This document shows, in pieces, positions 28,831-35,079 of a stretch of DNA of 62,997 nt. Each line of letters begins with the position of its first letter. Position 1 is the first letter of the stretch. The position numbers and the translations under genes are program-made. The notes beneath the pieces are model-generated. The model saw only the letters and a program-made list of their open reading frames with translations. It was not told the origin of the DNA and did not search any database. The stretch lies in contig NZ_POTX01000005.1 of the NCBI RefSeq assembly GCF_003236305.1, positions 1-62,997 on the forward strand. The letters are read 5' to 3'. The stretch comes from Micromonospora endophytica. GTDB taxonomy: Bacteria; Actinomycetota; Actinomycetes; Mycobacteriales; Micromonosporaceae.

Positions 28831-28985
28831 ACCACACCGCATACCCGAGATCAGAAGTCGGCCACGGAACATGTCCGCCGCTCTGTCCGATTGAGCTATC
28901 AGCCCGAAGGCGTACGGGGGACTCGAACCCCCAACCTGCGGATCCCGAAGTAACCGTTGCCTGCGCACCGGGTATGCGGTGTGGT
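28831..28985 (-). ncRNA. Y RNA-like (YrlA-type) RNA with permuted tRNA mimic, unit 2
   Basis: 155 nt. The ends (28969-28985 and 28831-28847) form a perfect 17-bp stem. Inside, GGCAACGG (28954-28961) pairs with CCGTGGCC (28860-28867) with one mismatch; this helix and its flanks recur in unit 1 and are the probable Ro60 site. Then, in permuted tRNA order: TCCGC (28938-28942), a 5-nt variable loop AGGTT, a T arm with TTCGAGT loop (28916-28932), a short acceptor helix GCC/GGC capped by a UUCG tetraloop (28902-28911), a D arm GCTC/GAGC with GG in its loop (28880-28896), and GCGGA (28874-28878), which pairs back to TCCGC. This is the known layout of bacterial YrlA RNAs; identity is inferred from structure. 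Confidence 0.88.
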
Positions 28986-29142
28986 CGCGCCTCCCGAGAT
29001 CGAAGCGGCGACGGCGACTGGCCCTTGCGGGCCAAGGTGACCTGGGCCGCTGGTCGACACCGCCAGAGGCGGCGGCGGGATTCGAACCCGCGTCTCCCCG
29101 TTATGAGCGGAAGTAGCCGTTGCCTGCGCACCGGGAGGTGCG
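28986..29142 (-). ncRNA. Y RNA-like RNA with complete permuted tRNA mimic, unit 1
   Basis: 157 nt, abutting unit 2 with no gap. Terminal stem: 29132-29142 with 28986-28996 (10 of 11 pairs). Inner helix GGCAACGG (29117-29124) with CCGTCGCC (29007-29014). In RNA order the inner domain has an anticodon arm (29096-29112: 5-bp stem, 7-nt loop CTCATAA with CAT at the anticodon), a 4-nt variable region, a T arm (29075-29091, loop TTCGAAT), a 7-bp acceptor helix (29068-29074 with 29058-29064, one wobble) closed by UCU, a 2-nt link, a D arm GACC/GGTC with GG in its loop (29039-29055), and a hairpin with a GCAA tetraloop (29019-29034). A tRNA opened between D and anticodon arms gives exactly this order. 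Confidence 0.87.
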
Positions 29143-29148
29143 GGGATC

Positions 29149-29177
29149 ACCGTAAGGGCTCTCACCTTCGTCGGCAA
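29149..29177 (-). promoter_or_regulatory. Promoter for the Y RNA-rsr transcript
   Basis: Minus strand TTGCCG (29172-29177), 17-base spacer, TACGGT (29149-29154). The predicted start, about seven bases on, coincides with the first base of the unit 1 terminal stem (29142). The agreement between promoter spacing and RNA structure supports both calls. No second promoter is evident between unit 2 and rsr, so the RNAs and rsr may share one primary transcript. Confidence 0.65.
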
Positions 29178-29282
29178 ACACAAAACTCGCTCAGCGAGTG
29201 GTCGGCCGGTGCACGCCGACACCCGCCCTGCCCATCGCAAAAAAGGCAAGTCAACACGACAGCATGCCTCTATGGTGGGCCG

Positions 29283-29717
29283 ATGGCATCGGTAAGGCAG
29301 ATTCAGGTCACCTTCGACTGCACGGAACCTGAGCGCGTCGCGCGGTTCTGGTGCGAGGTGCTGGGGTACGTCGTACCGCCACCACCGGAGGGCTTCGCCA
29401 CCTGGGACGAGTTCGATCGCACGCTGCCACCCGAGCACCAAGGCGCGGCGTTCGCCTGCGCCGATCCCACAGGCGTGGGCCCGCGACTGTTCTTCCAGCG
29501 CGTGCCGGAAGGCAAGGTCGTCAAGAACCGGCTGCACCTCGACGTGCGGGTCGGCACCGGGCTGGTGGGGGACGAGCGCGTGGCCGTCCTTGAGGCCGAA
29601 TGCGCGCGGCTGGTCGCCCTCGGCGCGGTACGCGTACGGCTGCTGCGGGCAGACGGTGTCAACGAGTCGTGCCTCGTGATGCAGGACGTCGAGGGCAACG
29701 AGTTCTGTCTCGACTGA
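29283..29717 (+). CDS. VOC family protein (glyoxalase-like domain)
   Basis: 144 residues. It begins ASVRQIQVTFDCTEPERVARFWCEVLGYVV, the start of the single-domain glyoxalase-like (PF18029) group, and ends VMQDVEGNEFCLD. The conserved RLFFQRVPEGKVVKNRLHLDVRV block with its histidine is present. Function unknown; many such genes accompany unrelated loci. It diverges from the Y RNA promoter, with 105 bases between. Confidence 0.85.
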   Translation: MASVRQIQVTFDCTEPERVARFWCEVLGYVVPPPPEGFATWDEFDRTLPPEHQGAAFACADPTGVGPRLFFQRVPEGKVVKNRLHLDVRVGTGLVGDERVAVLEAECARLVALGAVRVRLLRADGVNESCLVMQDVEGNEFCLD

Positions 29718-29785
29718 ACGAAAGTCGCCATGACCGAAGCCTCACACGACGGTACGACAACCGGTGTGGGCACTATGGTGCTGAC

Positions 29786-30274
29786 GTGCACATCCGTTTC
29801 GACGTACCCGCCGATCCCACCTACCCGGGCCGCGTGGCCGCCGCGCTCACCGGCGTGCAACTGCGCAAGTACGGTTATGTCGGTGCGGTGCTGACGGCGG
29901 TCGGGGTTGTCGTGTTCGCCGTCTCCCGGGGATTCTCCTGGGGCCCGCAGGTCACGCCGCTGTGGATGGCGATGATCGTGGGTGGCCTGCTGGCGATGCT
30001 CTACTGGCCGTTGATGCGGTGGCGCGCCCGGCGTCGCTCCGGTCGCTACGCCGTCGAGGGCGGCTACGACATCACCGATGACAACATCATGATGCGCAGC
30101 GGCGTGGAGTCCGCCGGCATCGCCTGGGAAGCTGTCACCCAGGTGAAGGACACCCCCGAGTTCTGGATCGTGTACGTCGGGCAGATGCCGGCGACCGTGA
30201 TCCCGCGATGGTTGATGTCCGCCGACGACGCCGAGACGTTGCGTGTCTTCCTGGCCGGACGTGGGCTGCGGTAG
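29786..30274 (+). CDS. Membrane protein with PH-like YcxB domain
   Basis: 162 residues from GTG 29786. Two hydrophobic segments at about 30-50 (YVGAVLTAVGVVVFAVS) and 58-76 (PLWMAMIVGGLLAMLYWPL) are followed by basic residues and a C-terminal YcxB/PH-like domain (GGYDITDDNIMMRSGVESAGIAWEAVTQV, FWIVYVGQMPATVIPRW). Members are small membrane-anchored proteins with no defined role. Confidence 0.75.
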   Translation: MHIRFDVPADPTYPGRVAAALTGVQLRKYGYVGAVLTAVGVVVFAVSRGFSWGPQVTPLWMAMIVGGLLAMLYWPLMRWRARRRSGRYAVEGGYDITDDNIMMRSGVESAGIAWEAVTQVKDTPEFWIVYVGQMPATVIPRWLMSADDAETLRVFLAGRGLR

Positions 30275-30289
30275 TGCCGGGCGGGGCCG

Positions 30290-30898
30290 TCAGGCGATGC
30301 GTGCCCACATCTCGCGGGTCATCTCGTACTCGACCTCACCCAGTTCCGATCCCGGAAGCGGTTCATCCCAGTCCGCGAAGTACGTACGCACGTAGCGCAT
30401 GCCGACGGCTTCCATCACTCCGCGGGAGCCGGCGTTCACTGCCATCGTCTGGGCGATGACCCGGTGCTGCCCGACCGTGTCGAAGGCGTGCCGCAGCAGG
30501 ACCCGCGACGCCTCGCTGGCCAGGCCCTTGCGCCAGTGCCGACGGACGAGGCGGTAGCCCAGCTCGGCGACCGTCGGGTCGTCAGGCTGATCGGGTCCGT
30601 GCGCCGGCGGCAGCATCATCAGCCCGATGAACTCGCCGTCGCCCTCACCCGCAGGCGGCCTCGATCCGCGCACACCGCCGTCAGTTCCGAATGCCAACCA
30701 GTACCCCAGGCCCTCCACCTTGCCGGCCAGCGCCAGCCGCTGGGCGTGGGAGGCGATCACCTCTTCTCGGGATCGCGCCCGGCCGCTGATGTAACGCAGC
30801 ACCTCCGGGTCGGCGTCGAGCTCGATCTCCCACTGCAGGTGCCGCTCGGCGAGCGGCACCAGCAACAGACGGTCGGTACGCAAGATCGGCTGCGGCAT
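30290..30898 (-). CDS. GNAT family N-acetyltransferase
   Basis: 202 residues of the RimJ/RimL type: opening PILRTDRLLLVPLAERHL, acetyl-CoA-binding V/I-x-x-x-x-R block LGYRLVRRHWRKGLASEAS, and NAGSRGVMEAVGMRYVRTY near the end. It probably transfers acetyl from acetyl-CoA to an amine of a small molecule or protein N-terminus. A 20-residue insertion in the middle (TDGGVRGSRPPAGEGDGEF) is unusual but leaves the motifs intact. Convergent with the YcxB-like gene. Confidence 0.87.
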   Translation of the reverse strand: MPQPILRTDRLLLVPLAERHLQWEIELDADPEVLRYISGRARSREEVIASHAQRLALAGKVEGLGYWLAFGTDGGVRGSRPPAGEGDGEFIGLMMLPPAHGPDQPDDPTVAELGYRLVRRHWRKGLASEASRVLLRHAFDTVGQHRVIAQTMAVNAGSRGVMEAVGMRYVRTYFADWDEPLPGSELGEVEYEMTREMWARIA

Positions 30899-30967
30899 GC
30901 GGCAACGATCGCACCACCGTGCCGCCCACGCGATCCGTTTTTCCGCCGATCTGCCGCGTGCCGCCGG

Positions 30968-31492
30968 TCAGGGGCGACCCGGCCGGTCGGGCTCGCCGGC
31001 GCTGTCCAGGAGCGTCGCCAGGTCAGTGGGCTCCCCGCTGGCGTCCTCCGGCACCGGAGGCATGATCGCCCGGAGGTCTTCGTCCACTTCAAGGTCGTAA
31101 CGGTCGGCCAGCGCGGCGACGTAGAAGCCGAAGGTCGAGCGGAGTTCACCCACCGCGACGAGGAACCGTCGCCCGCCGAGTTGGCCGGTGCCGCCGCTTT
31201 CGGCAGCCGCATCCAGGAAGCGCCGGCAGGCAGCGCGCATCTCCTGGAGCGCACGCAGGAGCTTCGGCCCCGGATCATGCTGTTGCAGTTGGTCGCCGAG
31301 GAACTGGCGGATCTCCTGCGCGGACTTCACGCAGTAATGCAGGTCGTGGGGATCAACGCCACGGGGACCGAACAGCAGACGACGGTCCTCAAGGAAGCGG
31401 ATCGTACGACGGGCGATGTCCTTGTTCGTCGTGCCGAACTCCCACCTCGCTCCGAGACCAAAGATCGAGAAACTCAGCTCCTTCGGTTTCAT
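30968..31492 (-). CDS. Hypothetical protein
   Basis: 174 residues from ATG 31492 (KPKELSFSIFGLGARWEFGTTNKDIARRTIRFLEDRRLLFGP). Mostly helical and charged; no motif that I can name. The frame stays open upstream to 31885 and so appears fused to an acetyltransferase fragment, but coding similarity changes at about 31500 and the ATG at 31492 gives a compact protein. A similar N-terminal segment occurs in uncharacterised bacterial proteins with predicted nucleic-acid or defence roles, a weak association from memory. Function unassigned. Confidence 0.55.
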   Translation of the reverse strand: MKPKELSFSIFGLGARWEFGTTNKDIARRTIRFLEDRRLLFGPRGVDPHDLHYCVKSAQEIRQFLGDQLQQHDPGPKLLRALQEMRAACRRFLDAAAESGGTGQLGGRRFLVAVGELRSTFGFYVAALADRYDLEVDEDLRAIMPPVPEDASGEPTDLATLLDSAGEPDRPGRP

Positions 31493-31567
31493 GGCGCACA
31501 CTCTATGGGGCACCGTCACAGTGCGCGGGCCGACACCTCCGCTCGGTACTGCTCCACCGTCTCCGGC

Positions 31568-31784
31568 TACCGGCGTGATCGTGGCTGCGGCACCGATCCA
31601 CACATCGTCCTCGATCACGATGGGCGCGTGGGTGATGAAGTCGTACCGTTCGTCGAGTTCGACGGGGTGTCCAGCCGTGCTGAGTGTCACCCGGGGACCG
31701 ATCAGGACCCGGTCCCCGATTCTGATCCCGCCGTAGTCGAGGAAGAAGCATCCCTGATTGATGAACACGCGCTCGCCCCACATC
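31568..31784 (-). pseudogene. Sugar O-acetyltransferase fragment (LacA/Maa type)
   Basis: About 72 codons encode the central left-handed beta-helix of a maltose/galactoside O-acetyltransferase: GERVFINQGCFFLDYGGIRIG, DRVLIGPRVTLSTAGHPVEL, and IVIEDDVWIGAAATITPV. Intact enzymes are about 185-200 residues. Both the N-terminal cap domain and the last hexapeptide coils (normally TIGEGAVVGAGSVVTRD) are absent. Sequence on each side is unrelated, so this is an internal remnant left by rearrangement. Confidence 0.65.
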
Positions 31785-32231
31785 GAGGACCGCAGCCTGT
31801 GCCTGGGCGAAGGCCGGGAGCGCAACCGCCGTAGCGATCGGCCGCTGGCGGTGCAGCGGCCGTGCGACGAGGTGTCCCCGGACACCTACCTGAAAGAAGT
31901 CGGCGACGATGTGTACGAGCTTCAGTGGCACCACCCGACGGAGGGCGCGGGGTGCCTGACCGTGGACGACGCGCACACCGGCGACGGCGCGCTGTTGGCC
32001 CCGTCGAACTGCGTCGGAGCCACCCATCAACGCTATCTGCTGGACCCGGTCGACGATTCGACAGCAAACAACTACCGTCTCCGCCCGGTCCACAGTGGTC
32101 TCTGCATCGGCATCCTCGGCGGCCCGGCTGAGGTGAACATCGGTGCCGAGGCGGTGCAGACGCCCTGCTCCGGGGCTGACGACCAGGAGTTCTTCATCTC
32201 CGCCACCCAGCGGGCGAACCGTACGTCATGA
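31758..32231 (+). pseudogene. C-terminal remnant of a ricin-lectin-like protein
   Basis: The frame ends with about 130 residues in a ricin B-type beta-trefoil style (GCLTVDDAHTGDGALLAPSNC, HSGLCIGILGGPAEVNIGAEAVQTPC, DDQEFFI). The start of the frame overlaps the acetyltransferase fragment on the other strand and has no convincing start codon, ribosome site or signal peptide. The most likely reading is the 3' end of a larger gene whose 5' part was lost at a junction near 31790-31820. It could instead be an intact small protein if a start near 31818 were used. Confidence 0.45.
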
Positions 32232-32320
32232 CGATGCCGGATATCTGAGCCGACTTACGCAGATGAGCCCGGCGGCGTCGTCAATCCGTGTCGTGATCAC
32301 AATCCGTAGAGTGGCTGCCC

Positions 32321-32926
32321 ATGGAAGACCTCCTCAGGATCATCGCCACCGCGGCCGGGGTCTTCGCGGGTACGAACGTCGATGACCTCATCGTCTTGGC
32401 GGTGCTGTTCCTGTCCGCTCGGGCGTCGGGCAAGCCTCGGCCATGGCAGGTCTGGGTCGGCCAGTACACCGGGATCGCAGCCCTGGTCGTCGTTTCAGCA
32501 ATTGCCGCTCTCGGCCTGACGATCATTCCCGACCAGTGGGTCGGGCTGCTGGGACTGGTCCCGTTGGGCCTGGGCGTGCGGGGTCTCGTCGGCGCGATCC
32601 GCAGCCGCGGCGACGAAGAGCCGCTTGCCCCGGCGGTGGCTTCCGGACTTCTCTCCGTCGTCGGGATCACGGTGGCCAACGGTGCGGACAACATCTCCGT
32701 CTACACGCCGATGTTCCGCACGATCGGAGTAACCGCCAGTCTGGTAACGGTCGCCGTGTTCGCCGTCGGGGTCGCTGTCTGGTGCCTGGCGGGCTCGTGG
32801 CTCGGCTCCCGCCGCACCGTGGTCAACGTCATCGAACGGTACGGCCACTGGATCGTGCCGGGCGTGTTCATGCTGATCGGTGCGGTAATCGTGATCGAGT
32901 CCGGCGTTCTCGCCCAGTTGGCCTGA
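32321..32926 (+). CDS. CadD family cadmium resistance/transport protein
   Basis: 201 residues, five to six membrane segments. Opening DLLRIIATAAGVFAGTNVDDLIVLAVLF and central SVVGITVANGADNISVYTPMF carry the conserved acidic motifs TNVDD and NGADNISVY of the CadD/LysE-like superfamily. It probably exports a divalent cation or a small cationic solute. Single gene in its own transcription unit; the GntR/permease pair downstream is on the other strand. Confidence 0.85.
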   Translation: MEDLLRIIATAAGVFAGTNVDDLIVLAVLFLSARASGKPRPWQVWVGQYTGIAALVVVSAIAALGLTIIPDQWVGLLGLVPLGLGVRGLVGAIRSRGDEEPLAPAVASGLLSVVGITVANGADNISVYTPMFRTIGVTASLVTVAVFAVGVAVWCLAGSWLGSRRTVVNVIERYGHWIVPGVFMLIGAVIVIESGVLAQLA

Positions 32927-32992
32927 CACCGGCACCTGCCATCCCTATGCCGCCGACCCGGCCACGTCGAGCGATGTCCCGCTGAACGGTGG

Positions 32993-33358
32993 TTACCGTT
33001 TTGAATCATGGCCGAGTGCCGCCTCGACGATCCGGATCGCCTCGGTGGGATCGATGCCGACGCTGGTGACCACCGCTGCGTAGTCGCGAGCGGCGCGGCG
33101 GGCCTGTTCGAGGGCCTGGTCGCCGGCGGCCGAGACGAACGAGCCGGCCCGCCCGCGGGTCTCGATCAGCCCGGCCTCCTCCAGCTCCCGGTACGCCCGG
33201 CCGACGGTGTTCACGGCGAGGCCGAGGTCGGCCGCGAGCCGGCGGACCGTCGGCAGCCTCGTACCGACAGCGAGCGAGCGGTCCTGGATCTGCCTCGCGA
33301 GCTGGGCCCGGAGCTGCTCGTACGGCGGCGTTGGCGAGGCCGCGTCGATGACGATCAT
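32993..33358 (-). CDS. GntR family regulator, YtrA-like
   Basis: 121 residues. A winged helix covers residues 10-75 (PPYEQLRAQLARQIQDRSLAVGTRLPTVRRLAADLGLAVNTVGRAYRELEEAGLIETRGRAG), then a short ~45-residue dimerisation helix pair, the YtrA layout. The start overlaps the stop of the upstream membrane-protein gene (ATGA). Such regulators normally repress their own operon, and three identical 10-mers sit at the operon's 5' end (34124-34190). Confidence 0.87.
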   Translation of the reverse strand: MIVIDAASPTPPYEQLRAQLARQIQDRSLAVGTRLPTVRRLAADLGLAVNTVGRAYRELEEAGLIETRGRAGSFVSAAGDQALEQARRAARDYAAVVTSVGIDPTEAIRIVEAALGHDSKR

Positions 33359-34131
33359 CGGGTGGCCATGGCGCGCCGTGCCGCCGTCCCGGCGCCGCTG
33401 GTCCGGATCTGGATCAGGCTGAGCGCGAGGACGCCCACCACCACGAGCGCCAGCGCGACGGCGTTCCACCAGCCGAGCGATTCCCCGTACAGGAAGATGG
33501 CCGGCAGCGACCACACCAGGCTGGGTGTGACAAGGGCGCGGGCGTCCTCGACCCGCATGACGACATCGGCGGTGAGCGACGCCTCGTCCTCTGCCACGGC
33601 CGGGCTCGCCAGCACCTGGCGCAGCTGCATGACAGTGCCGGCGCCGGCGCCGGCGAGGCCGATCAGCACGACGATCGCCCCGAACCGCAAGCCGGAGTCG
33701 GGAACCGGCAGCACGCTCACCGCGAGCAGCACGGCGCTGGTGAAGGCGGCGACCGTGAAAACGGTGTACGGCCAGTCCAACACCGCCGGCCAGCCGAGCT
33801 TGACCGGGTGGGCGACTCGTCGGGACAGTTGCGCGCCGGCCCGTTGGTCGACGCGCCGCACCCACCAGCGGAGCAGCCACTGCGCCACCAGCAATCCGAC
33901 CACCAGCGCCGTCAGCGCCAGCAGGGGCAGCCAGGAGGACGAGGCATAGGTGAGTCGCAACGCGTGGGTGAGTGCCGCCCCGATCAGGAACGCGGCCAGC
34001 AGGAGACTGTCGGCGAGCTTGGCACGCCGCCGCACCGCCAGCCGCGCCGCCAGCAGCGGGGTCGGCTCGACGTCGGCCAGGCCGTGCCGGGCCAGCCACC
34101 GCCCGGCCTCCGCGTGATCTGCCTGTCGCAT
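33355..34131 (-). CDS. Multi-spanning membrane protein linked to GntR regulator
   Basis: 258 residues from ATG 34131, seven bases after GGAGG. About six hydrophobic segments (LADSLLLAAFLIGAALTH, LLALTALVVGLLVAQWLL, VFTVAAFTSAVLLAVSVL, GAIVVLIGLAGAGAGTVM, TPSLVWSLPAIFLYG, AVALALVVVGVLALSLI). The N-terminal 35 residues are cytoplasmic and histidine/arginine-rich. It has no named family motif. Translational coupling to a YtrA-like GntR gene resembles operons for cell-envelope stress ABC or permease proteins, but there is no ATPase here. Confidence 0.75.
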   Translation of the reverse strand: MRQADHAEAGRWLARHGLADVEPTPLLAARLAVRRRAKLADSLLLAAFLIGAALTHALRLTYASSSWLPLLALTALVVGLLVAQWLLRWWVRRVDQRAGAQLSRRVAHPVKLGWPAVLDWPYTVFTVAAFTSAVLLAVSVLPVPDSGLRFGAIVVLIGLAGAGAGTVMQLRQVLASPAVAEDEASLTADVVMRVEDARALVTPSLVWSLPAIFLYGESLGWWNAVALALVVVGVLALSLIQIRTSGAGTAARRAMATR

Positions 34132-34190
34132 GCCACCACCTCCGAATGTCGCATGCCTTGTATCAACACGATGAGTCATAGCATGCGACA
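34124..34190 (-). promoter_or_regulatory. Operator region with three copies of TGTCGCATGC
   Basis: TGTCGCATGC occurs at 34124-34133 (overlapping the start codon) and 34148-34157, and its exact inverse GCATGCGACA at 34181-34190. On the minus strand TTGACA (34191-34196) adjoins the outermost copy, so bound protein would cover both promoter and ribosome site. The GntR protein of the same operon is the obvious ligand. Confidence 0.55.
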
Positions 34191-34323
34191 ATGTCAACCC
34201 GGGGCGGGCGCTGCGCCTCACGAGGTCTCCGTGCTGGTGGTCCTTTTGGCACCGGGTAGTGGGCTTGCTCTTGCGGTCCGTACCGCCAGCGAAAGCGTAG
34301 TCCGGATCGGACATCATCGAGGC

Positions 34324-35079
34324 ATGGGCGACCTTCTGATCAATCTGCTGGCGAGTGTCATCGCCGGCACGGCCGTCTGGCTCGCGGGCTTCCTGCTGCG
34401 TCGGCGCAAGCTGAACCAGGCCCGCGCCTTCTTCGGCCTCACCGCCGGAGCGCGCTGCCTGCTGGTGGTGTCCCGGCACGCCTCGTCGCCGCGCGAGTTC
34501 AGCGTCCACCGCCGCGACGTCGCCGCGCTGGTGGAGCTGGCGACCATCGCCCGGGAATGCGGCGCGCACGCCGACCGGGTCGGCGAGAACCAGCCGACCG
34601 GCGAGATCGGCCGGCTGACCGAATTCTGCGTCGGCGGCCCCGGCGGCGCGAGCCCGCGCAGCGTCACGCACGTACGCGCGATCCTCCGTGGCGTGACGTA
34701 CGAGACCTTCGACGAGGAGAAGCGTCGGAGGTCGTTCACGGTCGGCGGCACCGAGTACGTCTACAGTCCGGAGACCAGCTACGTCCTGCTCGCCCGGTTC
34801 TGGGGGCCGGTCGGTGGACGCCCGGTGTTCTTCATCGGCGGCCTGACCGCGGGCAGCAACCTCGCCGGTGCCCGCTACCTGGCCACGCACCATCCCGAAC
34901 TCGCCCGCACCTACGGCATTGACCGGCCATTCGCGCTGGTGCTGCGAATCGTGGAACCAGCCGCGTACGGCACCGACTTCACCGAGCTGGTCGCCGACGT
35001 GACCGACGTCGCCTTCCAGCCGGCCCGCGCGGCGGAGCCCGCCGGGGCACAGGGCCACCAACGCACCCCTGCTAGTTAG
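34324..35079 (+). CDS. Conserved hypothetical membrane-anchored protein
   Basis: 251 residues. One N-terminal membrane segment (LLINLLASVIAGTAVWLAGFLL) ends in RRRK, giving an N-out, C-in single-pass anchor. The cytoplasmic part has a Rossmann-like pattern (CLLVVSRHASSPREFSVHRRDVAALVELATIAREC, FCVGGPGG, FIGGLTAGSNLAGARYLATHH), suggesting a nucleotide- or ligand-binding fold. I recognise it as conserved in actinomycetes, but no function is established. Its stop overlaps the convergent DeoR-type gene by four bases. Confidence 0.7.
   Translation: MGDLLINLLASVIAGTAVWLAGFLLRRRKLNQARAFFGLTAGARCLLVVSRHASSPREFSVHRRDVAALVELATIARECGAHADRVGENQPTGEIGRLTEFCVGGPGGASPRSVTHVRAILRGVTYETFDEEKRRRSFTVGGTEYVYSPETSYVLLARFWGPVGGRPVFFIGGLTAGSNLAGARYLATHHPELARTYGIDRPFALVLRIVEPAAYGTDFTELVADVTDVAFQPARAAEPAGAQGHQRTPAS

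Noticed and set aside
28874..29112. Ordinary tRNA genes or tRNA pseudogenes on the minus strand
   Set aside because: T, D and anticodon arms are clear, but they come in permuted order, the acceptor helices are closed by 3-4 nt loops, and the whole is embedded in long terminal stems shared by two units. A Y RNA-like RNA explains everything; a tRNA or its decay product does not.
28831..29142. Integration (att) scars of a mobile element in tRNA genes
   Set aside because: Partial tRNA pieces can mark att sites, but no integrase is nearby and the repeated arms are inverted to form stems rather than direct repeats flanking an element.
30968..31885. A single 305-residue protein joining an acetyltransferase to the hypothetical gene
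   Set aside because: The acetyltransferase core lacks both its N- and C-terminal parts, and the downstream half has its own ATG at 31492. The joined frame looks accidental.
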